Origin: Mycolicibacterium parafortuitum
GTDB lineage: Bacteria > Actinomycetota > Actinomycetes > Mycobacteriales > Mycobacteriaceae
DNA length: 64,000 bases
NCBI RefSeq assembly: GCF_010725485.1
Contig: NZ_AP022598.1
Location: 5,394,001-5,458,000 of the forward strand
Direction of reading: 5' to 3'
Shown: one piece after another, positions 34,960-45,173 of the stretch
Layout of the letters: every line of letters starts with the position of its first letter
Numbering within the stretch: position 1 is the stretch's first letter
Notes under the pieces: model-generated
What the model saw: the letters and a program-made list of their open reading frames with translations, nothing else
The model's database searches: none
Told to the model about the DNA's origin: nothing
Made by a program: the position numbers and the translations under genes

Positions 34960-35718
34960 GTGTCCTGGTCGCATACGGTGCTGCTGTTCGCGGCCGGAAT
35001 CCTCGGCGGCCTGACCGGAAGCATCGCCGGGCTCGCGTCGGTGGCGACCTATCCGGCGCTGCTGCTCACCGGCCTGCCGCCGGTCACCGCCAACGTCACC
35101 AACACCGCGGCGCTGGTGTTCACCGGGGTCGGCTCGGTGTGGGGGTCGCGACCCGAGCTCAAGGGTCAGGGCCGGCTGCTGCTGCGCACCGTGCCGTTCG
35201 CCGCCGCCGGTGGTGTCGCGGGCGCCGCACTGCTGCTGACCACCCCGGCGGAGGGCTTCGAACGGGCGGTGCCGGTGCTGCTGGGGTTCGCGGCGATGGC
35301 GATCCTGTTGCCGGTGCGGCCGCCTCGGGACGGCTCCGACGGCGGCCCGCGCGTCACCACCCGGGTGTTGCAGGGCGGTGCGGTCCTCGCGATCTGTATC
35401 TACGGCGGGTACTTCGGCGCCGCCGCGGGAGTCCTGCTGCTGGCGTTGTTCCTGCGGATGGGCCACGAGACGCTGGCACACGCCAACGCGATCAAGAATG
35501 TGGTCCTCGGCATCTCCAACGGTGTTGCCGCGCTGGTCTTCGCGGTGCTGGCCCCGGTGCAGTGGACGGCGGCGGTGACGCTCGGTCTGGGTTGCCTGGT
35601 GGGTGGCCGGCTCGGACCGGTGGTGGTACGGCACGCGCCGGACCGGCCGCTGCGGATCGCGATCGGGATCGCCGGCATCGCGCTGGCGGTCAAGCTCGGT
35701 TTCGACGCCTACCGCTGA
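34960..35718 (+). CDS. TauE/SafE family sulfite or organosulfur anion exporter-like protein
   Basis: 252 residues with about seven or eight membrane segments. Family features are GGLTGSIAGLASVATYPALLLTGLPPVTANVTNTAAL near the N-terminus and the repeat-like second half GGYFGAAAGVLLLALFLRMG...HANAIKNVVLG. Members export sulfite, sulfoacetate or similar anions or act as permeases. The GTG at 34960 is chosen because the hydrophobic domain starts right after it; the frame is open to an ATG at 34888. Its stop abuts the convergent phosphotransferase gene. Confidence 0.87.
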   Translation: MSWSHTVLLFAAGILGGLTGSIAGLASVATYPALLLTGLPPVTANVTNTAALVFTGVGSVWGSRPELKGQGRLLLRTVPFAAAGGVAGAALLLTTPAEGFERAVPVLLGFAAMAILLPVRPPRDGSDGGPRVTTRVLQGGAVLAICIYGGYFGAAAGVLLLALFLRMGHETLAHANAIKNVVLGISNGVAALVFAVLAPVQWTAAVTLGLGCLVGGRLGPVVVRHAPDRPLRIAIGIAGIALAVKLGFDAYR

Positions 35719-36771
35719 TCACACGAACGGGTTGTCGCCCTTGGTCACCCGGGTTCCCAACGCCACGAGATTCTCCGCGGACGCGTGCAGCCGCTCCCCC
35801 GCCTCGGCGCTGGCCTGCCCGGCCAGATAGCGCGACCAGGTGCCCTCGATGACGATCCCGAGCTTGAAGCAGGCCATCGCGACGTACCAGTCCAGGTGCT
35901 CGGTGCGGCGGCCGTCGGCGGCGCGGTAGGCCTCGATCAGCTCGGCACGGGTGGCGAGTCCGCCGAGCCCCGCGAGTGCGGATCCGGCGTCGATCGGGTT
36001 CGGGCCGTCGGGCCAGCAGACCAGCATCCATCCGAGGTCGAGCAGCGGGTCGCCGACGGTGCACATCTCCCAGTCGATGAACGCGGCCAGTTCGGGAACC
36101 TCGCGACGCAGCAGCACATTGTTGAGGTGGCAGTCGCCGTGCATGATCCCGGGCTCGTCGTCCGGCGGCCGGTGCGCGTCCAGCCAGTCGGCCAACGCGC
36201 GCACCGACGGGAACGACTCGGGTGCGTAGTTGTCGTGGCGGTAGCTCTCCAGCAGCTTCATGAACTGCGGAACCTGGCGCGCCAGAAACGATCCCGGCCG
36301 TTTGATGGCCGCCAGCGGGCTGCCCTCCCACGGCACCCGGCCGAGCCGCGCCAGGCTGGCGGCGTACGACAGCCCCACCTGGTGGCGCATTCCCGCATCG
36401 CGCACATAGGACTCGGCGGTGTCGGTGCCGGGATTGAACCCGTCGACGGCCTGCATCAGGTAGAACACGACGCCGAGCACGTCGAGGTCCTCGCAGCCGG
36501 CGATCAGTTCGGGGTGGGGCACGTCGGTGCCCTTGAGTGTCTGCAGCACCGCGATCTCGCGGCGCATGGTGTTGTCACTGGTAGGGCGCGGATGTTCGGG
36601 CGGGCGGCGCAGCACCACCGCACGCCCGTCGAGCAGCAGGCGCACGACGATGTTCTGCGAACCGCCGGTCAACGGCTCGACGTCGGTGACCGTGGACCCG
36701 ATCCGTGTCGCCCGCACCCAGGTCTGCAGCGCGTCGATCTCGGCGTCGGTCAGGGGCACGTCGACAGGCAT
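35719..36771 (-). CDS. Phosphotransferase family protein (APH-like, acyl-CoA-dehydrogenase-associated type)
   Basis: 350 residues with a kinase-like fold. A nucleotide-binding GGSQNIVVRL and Lys/Arg segment is near residue 40, the catalytic loop is HGDCHLNNVL, and the metal-binding segment is FIDWEMCTVGDP. Such proteins in actinobacteria resemble the N-terminal part of ACAD10/11, which phosphorylate 4-hydroxyacyl-CoAs, rather than antibiotic kinases. The substrate is not known. It is on the minus strand, downstream of the poxB-like gene, with 88 bases between. Confidence 0.85.
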   Translation of the reverse strand: MPVDVPLTDAEIDALQTWVRATRIGSTVTDVEPLTGGSQNIVVRLLLDGRAVVLRRPPEHPRPTSDNTMRREIAVLQTLKGTDVPHPELIAGCEDLDVLGVVFYLMQAVDGFNPGTDTAESYVRDAGMRHQVGLSYAASLARLGRVPWEGSPLAAIKRPGSFLARQVPQFMKLLESYRHDNYAPESFPSVRALADWLDAHRPPDDEPGIMHGDCHLNNVLLRREVPELAAFIDWEMCTVGDPLLDLGWMLVCWPDGPNPIDAGSALAGLGGLATRAELIEAYRAADGRRTEHLDWYVAMACFKLGIVIEGTWSRYLAGQASAEAGERLHASAENLVALGTRVTKGDNPFV

Positions 36772-36859
36772 GCCGTCATCGTGTCAGGTTCTGACCTCGG
36801 ATGGCCGGAGAACCCAGGGTTGCAACGTCATCCACGAGCCGTCATCCACAGCCGCCGGC

Positions 36860-38596
36860 TCAGTCCAGGATGCGCCGCGCGACGTTGGTGGTCACCAGGT
36901 CGAGCAGTTCGTCCGAACGCCCGGCGAGGATCGTTCTGATCGCGTACAGCGAGAAACCCCTGGCCTGTTCGGCCGTGATCGCCGGCGGGATGGACAGCTC
37001 CTGGCGGGCGGTCACGACGTCCACGACGGCCGGTCCGTCGACGGCGAACGCGTCGGCGAGCGCCGCCTGGAGCTCATCGGGTCGTTCGACCCGGCGCCCG
37101 AAGATCCCCAACGCATGGGCGACGTCGGCGAAGTTCGGGTTGGCCAGGTCGGTGCCGAAGTTGACGATTCCGGCGGCCTTCATCTCGAGCTCGACGAAGT
37201 TCAGCGACGAGTTGTTGAACACCACGATCTTCACCGGCAGCCGATTCTGGACGAGCGTGATCAGCTCCCCGAACAGCATCGTCAGCCCGCCGTCACCGGC
37301 CAGCGCGACGACCTGGCGCCGCGGGTATGCGGTCTGGGCGCCGATCGCGTGGGGCAGCGCGTTGGCCATCGTGCCGTGGTTGAACGACCCGATGAGCCGG
37401 CGCCGCCCGTTCATCGACAGGTAGCGCGCCGCCCACACCACCGGCGACCCGACGTCGACGGTGAACACCGCATCGTCGGCTGCCAGCGTATTGACCAGTC
37501 CCGCAACGTATTCCGGCCGGATCGGGGTGCGGTCGCGATCGTTGACCGCGAGGTCGTCGAGGGTCTTGCGGGTTCTGCGGTAATGCCGCAGCGCGCGATC
37601 CAGATGGGCGCTGTCACTCTTGGGCCGCAGCAGCGGCTGCAACGCGGCCAGGGTGTCGGCGACGGTGCCGACCAGACCGAGGTCGATCGGCGTGCGCCGG
37701 CCCAGGTTTCGTCCGCGGATGTCGACCTGGATGACGTTGGCGTGGTCGGGATAGAACTGCTGATACGGGAAGTCGGTGCCGAGCATCAACAGCGTGTCGG
37801 CCTCTTTGATGGCTTTGTAGCCGGACGCGAAACCGAGCAGCCCGGTCATCCCGACGTCATACGGGTTGTCGTACTCGATGAATTCCTTGCCTCGCAACGC
37901 ATGCACGACAGGCGCCTTCAAGGTGGCGGCGAGCGTGACGAGCGCGTCGTGCGCGCCTTCCACACCCGCACCGCCGAGGACCGTGACCGCGTGCGCATCG
38001 TTGAGGATCGCCGCGGCCGCACGCAGCGATGCGTCGTCGGGGCGGGACTGCGAACGCGTCGCGACGACGGGCTTGGTCTGCCAGGGCGTCGGATCGGCCT
38101 TCGCCGAGAAGATCTCGCCGGGGATCACCACGACGGCGACACCGCGCTCCTCGACGGCGGCGCGCATCGCCATGTGCAGGATGCGCGGCAGCATCTCCGG
38201 GGTGCTGACCAGTTCGACGTAGACGCTGCACTCGCGGAACAGATCCTGCGGGTGCGTCTCCTGGAAGTATCCGGAGCCGATCTCGGTGCGTGGGATGTGC
38301 GCGGCGATCGCCAGCACCGGCACCCGGCTGCGCTGGGCGTCGAACAGCCCGTTGATCAGGTGCAGGTTTCCCGGCCCGCAACTGCCCGCGCACACTGCGA
38401 GCTCTCCGGTCAGCGCGGCATCGGCCGCGGCGGCGAACGCCGCGGTCTCCTCGTGGCGGACGTGTTCCCACGAGATCGCGCCGGAGCGGCGGAGCGCATC
38501 GGTGAACCCGTTGAGACTGTCACCCGGTAGTCCGTAGACCCGCCGCACCCCGCTGGCTCGAAGGGTCGCGATGACGTGGTCTGCGACGGTGGCCAT
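36860..38596 (-). CDS. Thiamine-diphosphate-dependent pyruvate dehydrogenase/oxidase-like enzyme (PoxB type)
   Basis: 578 residues with the three domains of the acetolactate synthase/pyruvate oxidase family. The N-terminal TPP domain has YGLPGDSLNGFTDAL and the activating Glu in HVRHEETAAFAAAADA. The central FAD-binding-like domain follows, and the C-terminal TPP-Mg motif is ALAGDGGLTMLFGELITL...VFNNSS. PoxB makes acetate and CO2 from pyruvate and passes electrons to menaquinone; a related 2-oxoacid decarboxylase is possible. The ATG at 38596 is preferred over one at 38605. No partner subunit is adjacent. Confidence 0.88.
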   Translation of the reverse strand: MATVADHVIATLRASGVRRVYGLPGDSLNGFTDALRRSGAISWEHVRHEETAAFAAAADAALTGELAVCAGSCGPGNLHLINGLFDAQRSRVPVLAIAAHIPRTEIGSGYFQETHPQDLFRECSVYVELVSTPEMLPRILHMAMRAAVEERGVAVVVIPGEIFSAKADPTPWQTKPVVATRSQSRPDDASLRAAAAILNDAHAVTVLGGAGVEGAHDALVTLAATLKAPVVHALRGKEFIEYDNPYDVGMTGLLGFASGYKAIKEADTLLMLGTDFPYQQFYPDHANVIQVDIRGRNLGRRTPIDLGLVGTVADTLAALQPLLRPKSDSAHLDRALRHYRRTRKTLDDLAVNDRDRTPIRPEYVAGLVNTLAADDAVFTVDVGSPVVWAARYLSMNGRRRLIGSFNHGTMANALPHAIGAQTAYPRRQVVALAGDGGLTMLFGELITLVQNRLPVKIVVFNNSSLNFVELEMKAAGIVNFGTDLANPNFADVAHALGIFGRRVERPDELQAALADAFAVDGPAVVDVVTARQELSIPPAITAEQARGFSLYAIRTILAGRSDELLDLVTTNVARRILD

Positions 38597-38613
38597 GCCT
38601 ATCACCGTAATGG

Positions 38614-38664
38614 CGAATCGGGCGCGTCAGGCGACTCTCATCGTCACTTAACGCGCCCGATTCG
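38614..38664. terminator. 14-bp inverted repeat after the SDR gene
   Basis: CGAATCGGGCGCGT at 38614-38627 is perfectly complementary to 38651-38664, with a 23-base loop. It lies between the poxB-like start codon and the stop of the minus-strand SDR gene, so it would terminate SDR transcription before poxB. It has no T-run. Confidence 0.6.
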
Positions 38665-38669
38665 GTGAA

Positions 38670-39440
38670 TCACTTCGGGGCGAAGCGCTGCCCGGCGTCC
38701 AGGCGCAGACACTGCCCGTTGAGCATCGGGTTCTCCACGATCGCGACGGCGAGCTTCGCGTACTCCTCCGGCTTGCCAAGACGCTTCGGGAAAGCCGCAT
38801 CCTTGGTCAGCACACTGACGTATTCGTCGGGAATGCCCTCGGTCAGGCCGGTCGCGAACAGGCTCGGCGCGATCGCGAGTGCGCGGATGCCCAGACTGCC
38901 GAGGTCACGCGCCATGGTCAGGCACATGCCGGCGATGGCGGCCTTGGACGCGGTGTAGGCGACCTGACCGATCTGGCCCTCGAACGCCGCGATCGACGCG
39001 GTGTTGATGATCACGCCACGCTCCTCGGCCTCGTCGTCGACCGGGTCGTTCTTGCTCATCTGCCAAGCGGCCAGCCGACTGATGTTGAAGGTGCCGATCA
39101 GGTTCAGGTCGATGCTCTTGCGGAACGACTCCAGGCTGTGCGGCCCGTCCTTCTTCACCGTGCGCTCGGCGATACCGCCACCCGCGGTGGTGACCGCGAT
39201 GTGCAGGTTGCCGCCCAGCGCCTCGACCGCGCTGCCGAGCACCGACTCGGTGCCGTCGAAATCGGTGATGTCGACCTCGTGGAAGGAGCCACCGATCTGA
39301 TCGGCCACCTCCTTGCCCTTGGACTGCGGACGGTCCAGGATCGCGACACTCGCGCCGCGCTTGGCCAGCGCCTCCGCGGTCGCCCGGCCGAAGCCCGATG
39401 CCCCGCCGACGACGATGGCCTTCTTGCCCTCGATCTCCAT
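38670..39440 (-). CDS. SDR family oxidoreductase, 3-hydroxyacyl-CoA dehydrogenase type 2-like
   Basis: 256 residues. The cofactor motif is AIVVGGASGFGRATAEALAKRG, with Asp of ILDRPQSKG indicating NAD preference. The catalytic segment is NTASIAAFEGQIGQVAYTASKAAIAGM. The end, LNGQCLRLDAGQRFAPK, matches the HSD10/3-hydroxyacyl-CoA dehydrogenase type 2 branch. It probably oxidises 3-hydroxyacyl-CoA or a hydroxysteroid. It diverges from the molybdenum oxidoreductase gene and is followed by an inverted repeat. Confidence 0.92.
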   Translation of the reverse strand: MEIEGKKAIVVGGASGFGRATAEALAKRGASVAILDRPQSKGKEVADQIGGSFHEVDITDFDGTESVLGSAVEALGGNLHIAVTTAGGGIAERTVKKDGPHSLESFRKSIDLNLIGTFNISRLAAWQMSKNDPVDDEAEERGVIINTASIAAFEGQIGQVAYTASKAAIAGMCLTMARDLGSLGIRALAIAPSLFATGLTEGIPDEYVSVLTKDAAFPKRLGKPEEYAKLAVAIVENPMLNGQCLRLDAGQRFAPK

Positions 39441-39556
39441 CTGCCTCCCTTTCCCAACTTTCCAATTAGCGATCGATGTGTAAAGCCCACATGCAACCTA
39501 GCCGATGACATCGTTCGGTAAGGATTTCGGGCTCCGCGCGGCGGTAACTTGGCTCT

Positions 39557-41086
39557 ATGACCCCACTCGGTACCAAGGCCCTGGGTGGCGTCGCCGCCGC
39601 CGCCGTGGCCGTCGGGGTCGCACAACTCGTCGGCGCCGCGTTCGGCCCCGAGGCCGACGTGCGCACCGCCGTCGGATCGGCCGTCATCGACAACACCCCG
39701 GGCCCGGTCAAGGAATGGGCCATCGCGACGTTCGGCACCGCCGACAAGCTCTTCCTGACCGTGATGGTGCTACTGGCGATCGCCGCGATCGCCGCGCTGG
39801 CCGGCATCGCGGAGTCCCGGCGCAGGCCGATCGGCAGCACCATCGTCGTGGTGGCCGGCGGGGTCGGCGCCGCGGCGGTGCTGTCCCGCGCCGGCGCCGG
39901 GCCGGCCGATGTCATCCCGACGGTGATCGGTGCGGCGTGCGGGGTCGCGGCGCTACGGCTGCTGACCTCGCGCCGGCTCGACGGCGAGGCGCCCGAACGC
40001 GGCACCGATCCGGACCGGCGGCGCTCACTGGTGACCCTCGGACTGCTCGGCGCGGGTGTGGCCGGCGGGGTCCTCGGCGTGGTGATCAGCCGGCTGACCT
40101 CCTCGGTGGCCGGCGACCGCGACGCCTACGCGCTGCCCCGCATCGCCGAACCGGCCCCGCCGATCCCGCCGACGGTGCAACCGGACGGGGTGGCGCTGCC
40201 GTCGTTCGTGACGAGCAACGCCGACTTCTACCGCATCGACACCGCGCTGACGGTCCCCCAACTGAGCCGCGCCGACTGGCGGTTGCGTATCCACGGCATG
40301 GTGGACCGCGAGGTCACGCTCACCTATTCCGATCTCGACCGCTTCGAGGTCGTCGAGCAGGCGGTCACGCTGACGTGTGTCTCCAATCCTGTTGGCGGTG
40401 AGTTGATCTCGAATGCGGTGTGGACCGGCTACCGGGTCGCCGACATTCTCGCCGAGGCCGGCGTGCAGACCGACGCCGACATGGTGCTGTCCCGGTCGGT
40501 GGACGGGTGGACGGCGGGAACCCCGGTCGAGGCGCTCACCGCCGGTGATGCGCTGTTGGCGATCGGTATGAACGGCGAGCCGCTCCCGGTCGAGCACGGC
40601 TACCCGGCCCGGCTCGTGGTGCCCGGGTTGTACGGCTACGTCTCGGCGACCAAGTGGGTCACCGGGTTGGAGCTGACCCGCTTCGACCGCGCCGAGGCGT
40701 ACTGGACACGGCTGGGCTGGTCGCCACGCGGCCCGATCAAGACCGAATCGCGGATCGACGTCCCGCGCAGCGGACAGGACGTCGCCGTCGGCCCGGTGAC
40801 GTTCGGCGGCGTCGCGTGGGCCCAGCGCCGCGGGATCCGCGACGTCGAGGTGCAGATCGAGGGCCCGGGCGGGAAGACCGGTTGGCAGCGCGCGACGCTC
40901 GGGCAGAGCTACTCGAACGACACCTGGCGGCTGTGGAGTTTCCCGTGGGAGGCCACCGAGACCGGCATGCACACCATCACCGTGCGCGCCACCGACAACA
41001 GCGGCTACACCCAGACCCCCGACCGCGCCGACCCCGTCCCCGACGGGGCGACCGGCTGGCATTCGGTCACCTTCGCGGTGAGATGA
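39557..41086 (+). CDS. Membrane-anchored molybdopterin-dependent oxidoreductase (sulfite oxidase family)
   Basis: 509 residues. The first 180 contain about four or five membrane helices. The rest is a sulfite-oxidase-type molybdopterin domain with the molybdenum-ligating Cys expected in VTLTCVSNPVGG and the family sequences GYPARLVVPGLYGYVSATKWV and TPDRADP. The C-terminal part is the immunoglobulin-like dimer domain. The catalytic part is probably outside the membrane. The substrate may be sulfite or another oxyanion or sulfoxide; no cytochrome partner is adjacent. A long imperfect hairpin starts right after the stop. Confidence 0.87.
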   Translation: MTPLGTKALGGVAAAAVAVGVAQLVGAAFGPEADVRTAVGSAVIDNTPGPVKEWAIATFGTADKLFLTVMVLLAIAAIAALAGIAESRRRPIGSTIVVVAGGVGAAAVLSRAGAGPADVIPTVIGAACGVAALRLLTSRRLDGEAPERGTDPDRRRSLVTLGLLGAGVAGGVLGVVISRLTSSVAGDRDAYALPRIAEPAPPIPPTVQPDGVALPSFVTSNADFYRIDTALTVPQLSRADWRLRIHGMVDREVTLTYSDLDRFEVVEQAVTLTCVSNPVGGELISNAVWTGYRVADILAEAGVQTDADMVLSRSVDGWTAGTPVEALTAGDALLAIGMNGEPLPVEHGYPARLVVPGLYGYVSATKWVTGLELTRFDRAEAYWTRLGWSPRGPIKTESRIDVPRSGQDVAVGPVTFGGVAWAQRRGIRDVEVQIEGPGGKTGWQRATLGQSYSNDTWRLWSFPWEATETGMHTITVRATDNSGYTQTPDRADPVPDGATGWHSVTFAVR

Positions 41087-41153
41087 CCCGCCGAAACTGC
41101 ATTCCAGCAGGTCTCTACTCGAGTTTTCACTGCCGGAACGCAATTTCGGCGGG
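41087..41153. repeat. Dispersed hairpin repeat, copy 1
   Basis: Two arms (41087-41110 and 41130-41153) form a long stem with a few wobble positions around a 19-base loop containing ACTCGA. It follows the molybdenum enzyme stop directly. The same element, with the same loop core, recurs at 46788-46850. A terminator role is likely, but the recurrence makes it a repeat family. Confidence 0.75.
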
Positions 41154-41204
41154 ATCGACAGGTCGCCGGGTTTGAGAGGTCGCCGGAGTTGAGAGGATTC
41201 TTAC

Positions 41205-42767
41205 GTGTTGCTCGTCGACGTCGCCGACGCCTCCCGGGAGGTGGCGGCCACCTCTGCCCGGTCGGCCAAGATCGCGCGGCTGGCCGACCTGCTGCGCGGC
41301 GCAGGCCCCGAGGACGTCCCGACGGTGGTGTCCTGGCTGTCGGGCGTGCTGACCCAGCGCCAGATCGGGGTCGGCTGGGCGTCGCTACGCACCGTCCCCG
41401 CGCCGGCCGCACAGCCCACCCTGGCAGTCGACGACGTCCAGCGGCGCTTCGACGAGATCAAGGCGACCACCGGCAAAGGGTCACAGGCCCGCCGCGCCGA
41501 GCTGCTCGCCGAACTGTTCTCGGCGGCCACCGACGGCGAACAGACGTTCCTGCGCCGGCTGCTCACCGGCGAGCTGCGCCAGGGCGCTCTGATCGGCGTG
41601 ATGGCCGACGCGGTCGCCAGGGCCACCGAGGTTCCCGTCGCCGCGGTGCGCCGGGCCGCGATGCTCGGCGGCGAACTTCCCGCGGTGGCCGCAGCGGCGC
41701 TGCGCGGCGGCGAGGCGGCGCTGGCGGAGTTCACTCTGCGGGTCGGCACCCCGGTCGGACCGATGCTCGCCCAGACCGCCACCGGCGTGGGTGATGCGCT
41801 CGACCGCCTCGGCGGCACCGCGATGTTCGAGGCCAAGCTCGACGGCGCCCGCGTGCAGATCCACCGGCGCGGCGACGAGGTGTCGGTCTACACCCGCAGC
41901 CTCGACGATGTCACCGCGCGGCTGCCCGAGGTCGTCGACGCGACGCTGGCGCTGCCGGTCACCGACCTGATCGCCGACGCCGAAGCCATCGCGCTGCGCC
42001 CCGACGGCCGTCCGCACCGGTTCCAGATCACCGCGTCCCGGTTCGGCCGCCGCGGCGGCGCGACCGGTCCGGCCACGCACATGCTGTCGGTGTTCTTCTT
42101 CGACGTGTTGCACCTCGACGGTGACGACCTGCTGGATTTGCCGGCCCACCAGCGCATCGCCAGGCTGGAGGCGATCACGCCGGACACCCAGCGGGTGGAC
42201 CGACTCGTCACCTCCGACCCGGCGGCCGCGCAGACGTTCGTGGAGCGCACGCTGGCCGCCGGCCACGAGGGGGTGATGGCGAAATCGCCGGACGCGCCGT
42301 ACGAGGCGGGCCGCCGCGGCGCGGGCTGGCTCAAGATCAAACCGGTGCACACCCTCGACCTGGTGGTGCTGGCCGTGGAGTGGGGGTCGGGCCGGCGCAC
42401 CGGCAAGCTGTCGAACATCCATCTCGGCGCCCGCGACCCCGCGACCGGCGGCTTCGTGATGCTCGGCAAGACGTTCAAGGGGATGACCGACGAGATGCTG
42501 GCCTGGCAGACGCAGCGGTTCCTCGAGCTGGCCGACCCAGCGGCTCAGGCCGCGACATCAGACCGAAGCCCGACCGACCAGTACGTGGTGACGGTGCGCC
42601 CCGAACAGGTCGTCGAGATCGCGTTCGACGGGCTGCAGACCTCGACCCGGTATCCGGGCGGAATGGCGTTGCGCTTCGCGCGGGTGCTGCGCTACCGCGA
42701 CGACAAGAGCGCCGCCGAGGCCGACACCATCGACACGGTCCGCGAGCTCTACACCAGCGCCGACTGA
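41205..42767 (+). CDS. ligB: ATP-dependent DNA ligase LigB
   Basis: 520 residues. The nucleotidyltransferase motif I is [13 protein letters not shown], with Lys211 as the adenylated residue. Other motifs are DAEAIAL (III), [34 protein letters not shown] (IV) and [20 protein letters not shown] (V). The N-terminal 190 residues are the helical DNA-binding domain. An OB-fold domain follows. It seals nicks in DNA with ATP, in addition to the essential NAD ligase LigA encoded elsewhere. The GTG at 41205 follows GAGAGGA. Its position before cstA matches Rv3062-Rv3063 as I recall. Confidence 0.93.
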   Translation: MLLVDVADASREVAATSARSAKIARLADLLRGAGPEDVPTVVSWLSGVLTQRQIGVGWASLRTVPAPAAQPTLAVDDVQRRFDEIKATTGKGSQARRAELLAELFSAATDGEQTFLRRLLTGELRQGALIGVMADAVARATEVPVAAVRRAAMLGGELPAVAAAALRGGEAALAEFTLRVGTPVGPMLAQTATGVGDALDRLGGTAMFEAKLDGARVQIHRRGDEVSVYTRSLDDVTARLPEVVDATLALPVTDLIADAEAIALRPDGRPHRFQITASRFGRRGGATGPATHMLSVFFFDVLHLDGDDLLDLPAHQRIARLEAITPDTQRVDRLVTSDPAAAQTFVERTLAAGHEGVMAKSPDAPYEAGRRGAGWLKIKPVHTLDLVVLAVEWGSGRRTGKLSNIHLGARDPATGGFVMLGKTFKGMTDEMLAWQTQRFLELADPAAQAATSDRSPTDQYVVTVRPEQVVEIAFDGLQTSTRYPGGMALRFARVLRYRDDKSAAEADTIDTVRELYTSAD

Positions 42768-42866
42768 ATCGATCCCCGGATTTCCCACACCCGCCGTTTG
42801 CGCGGTGGAAGTATCGGCTAGAGGCATGTGATTCAGGGCACACAGTCGAGCCGACGAGGGAGAACC

Positions 42867-45173
42867 GTGGCCACACCCACCGCCGCGTCATCGGACCGAA
42901 TCGAAGAGACGGTCGGCGACATCACCTACATCCGCACCGACAAGGATCTGCCGCCGGTCGCGATCGTCGACAGATCACCGATCACCGTCAAACACCGGAT
43001 CATCTTCGGGGTCGTCGCCGTGCTCGGCGCCGTCGCGTGGGCGATCATCGCGTTCTTCCGAGGGGAGACCGTCAACGCGGTGTGGTTCGTGATCGCCGCG
43101 ATCTGCACCTACGTGCTCGGCTTCCGGTTCTACGCCCGGCTGATCGAGATGAAGATCGTCCGGCCTCGCGACGACAACGCCACGCCCGCAGAGGTTTTCG
43201 AGAACGGCACCGATTATCTGCCCACCGATCGCAGGGTGCTCTACGGCCACCACTTCGCCGCGATCGCCGGTGCGGGCCCGCTCGTCGGACCGGTGCTGGC
43301 CACCCAGATGGGCTATCTGCCCGGCGCGATCTGGATCATCATCGGCGCCGTCGTCGCCGGCTGCGTGCAGGACTACCTGGTGCTGGCCATCTCGGTGCGG
43401 CGCCGGGGCCGCTCGCTGGGGCAGATGGCGCGCGACGAACTCGGCGCGGTCGGCGGCATCGCCGCGATCGTCGGCGTGCTGGTGATCATGGTGATCCTGC
43501 TCGCGGTGCTGGCGTTGGTGGTCGTCAACGCACTCGGCGAGAGCCCGTGGGGCGTGTTCTCGATCGCGATGACGATCCCCATCGCGATCTTCATGGGTCT
43601 GTACCTGCGATTCCTGCGGCCCGGCCGGGTGTCGGAGGTGTCGCTGATCGGGGTGGCGCTGCTGCTGCTGGCCGTCGTGGCCGGCGGCTGGGTCGCCGAG
43701 ACCTCCTGGGGCACCGAGTGGTTCACCCTCTCGAAGGTCACGTTGTCGTGGTGCATCATCATCTACGGTCTGGCCGCATCGGTGCTGCCGGTGTGGCTGC
43801 TGTTGGCGCCGCGCGACTATCTGTCGACGTTCATGAAGGTCGGCACGATCGCGCTGCTGGCCGTCGGCATCCTGATTGCCCGCCCGGTGATGGAAGCCCC
43901 CGCGATCTCGCAGTTCGCCACCAGCGGCACCGGGCCGGTGTTCGCCGGCTCGCTGTTCCCGTTCCTGTTCATCACCATCGCCTGCGGCGCGCTGTCGGGG
44001 TTCCACGCGCTGATCTCCTCGGGCACCACCCCGAAGCTGCTGGAGAAGGAAAGCCAGATGCGGCTCATCGGCTACGGCGGCATGCTGACCGAGTCGTTCG
44101 TCGCGATCATGGCGCTGATCACCGCCGCGATCCTGAACCAGCACCTGTACTTCGTGATGAACGCCCCGGCCGCGTCGACGGGCACCACCGCCCAAAGCGC
44201 AGCCGACTACGTCAACGGCCTCGGGCTGTCCGGGGCGCCGATCACCGCGCAGGAGATCGACGACGCCGCCCGCGGTGTCGGCGAGAACTCCATCGTGTCG
44301 CGGACTGGCGGCGCCCCGACACTGGCGTTCGGGATGTCGGAGGTGCTGCACAAGGTCTTCGGCGGTGAAAGCCTCAAGGCGTTCTGGTACCACTTCGCGA
44401 TCATGTTCGAGGCGCTGTTCATCCTCACGACGGTCGACGCCGGCACCCGCGTCGCGCGCTTCATGCTCTCCGACGGCCTGGCCAACCTGGGCGGTCCGCT
44501 CAAGAAGCTGCGCAACCCGAGTTGGCGTGTCGGCGCGTGGATCTGCAGCGTGATCGTCGTCGCGGCGTGGGGGTCGATCCTGCTGATGGGCGTCACCGAT
44601 CCGCTCGGCGGCATCAACACGCTGTTCCCGCTGTTCGGCATCGCCAACCAACTGCTCGCCGCGATCGCGCTGACCGTGGTCACCGTCGTCGTGATCAAAC
44701 GCGGACTGCTGAAATGGGCGTGGATACCCGGGATTCCACTGCTGTGGGACCTCACGGTCACGATGACGGCGTCCTGGCAGAAGATCTTCTCCGGCGATCC
44801 CAAGGTCGGCTACTGGACCCAGCACTTCCAGTACCGCAACGCCCGCGACGCCGGCCAGACCAGCTTCGGCGCGGCCAAGGACGCCGGACAGCTCGACGCG
44901 GTCATCCGCAACACGTTCATCCAGGGCACGCTGTCGATCGTGTTCGCGGTACTGGTGATCATCGTGTTCGCCGCGGGCGTGGTGGTCGCGGTGCGCGTCC
45001 TGCGCGGACAGGGCAGCCCGTTGTCCGAGGACGACCCGGTGCCGTCACGGATCTTCGCGCCGTCGGGGATGTTGATGACCTCAGCCGAGAAGGAGGTGCA
45101 GAAACAATGGGACGCGCGACCGAAAACACCCGCCGGGTCCTCGGCCACATCGGCTGGTACTGGAAATCCCTGA
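42867..45173 (+). CDS. cstA: CstA peptide/pyruvate-type carbon starvation transporter
   Basis: 768 residues with some sixteen to eighteen membrane helices. Family sequences are present: DNATPAEVFENGTDYLPTDRRVLYGHHFAAIAGAGPLVGPVLA, and later GFHALISSGTTPKLL and TTVDAGTRVARFML. CstA proteins import peptides or pyruvate during carbon starvation. The GTG at 42867 follows GGGAG and is preferred over an in-frame start at 42828. Its last 67 bases overlap the YbdD-like gene, the usual partner of cstA. Confidence 0.94.
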   Translation: MATPTAASSDRIEETVGDITYIRTDKDLPPVAIVDRSPITVKHRIIFGVVAVLGAVAWAIIAFFRGETVNAVWFVIAAICTYVLGFRFYARLIEMKIVRPRDDNATPAEVFENGTDYLPTDRRVLYGHHFAAIAGAGPLVGPVLATQMGYLPGAIWIIIGAVVAGCVQDYLVLAISVRRRGRSLGQMARDELGAVGGIAAIVGVLVIMVILLAVLALVVVNALGESPWGVFSIAMTIPIAIFMGLYLRFLRPGRVSEVSLIGVALLLLAVVAGGWVAETSWGTEWFTLSKVTLSWCIIIYGLAASVLPVWLLLAPRDYLSTFMKVGTIALLAVGILIARPVMEAPAISQFATSGTGPVFAGSLFPFLFITIACGALSGFHALISSGTTPKLLEKESQMRLIGYGGMLTESFVAIMALITAAILNQHLYFVMNAPAASTGTTAQSAADYVNGLGLSGAPITAQEIDDAARGVGENSIVSRTGGAPTLAFGMSEVLHKVFGGESLKAFWYHFAIMFEALFILTTVDAGTRVARFMLSDGLANLGGPLKKLRNPSWRVGAWICSVIVVAAWGSILLMGVTDPLGGINTLFPLFGIANQLLAAIALTVVTVVVIKRGLLKWAWIPGIPLLWDLTVTMTASWQKIFSGDPKVGYWTQHFQYRNARDAGQTSFGAAKDAGQLDAVIRNTFIQGTLSIVFAVLVIIVFAAGVVVAVRVLRGQGSPLSEDDPVPSRIFAPSGMLMTSAEKEVQKQWDARPKTPAGSSATSAGTGNP

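Noticed and set aside
36527..38530. A 667-codon frame antisense to the PoxB-like gene
   Set aside because: The PoxB motifs are clear on the minus strand and the antisense product has no recognisable domain.
42975..44825. A 616-codon frame antisense to cstA
   Set aside because: Its composition (Asp/His/Gln/Arg-rich) is that of a reversed membrane protein gene.
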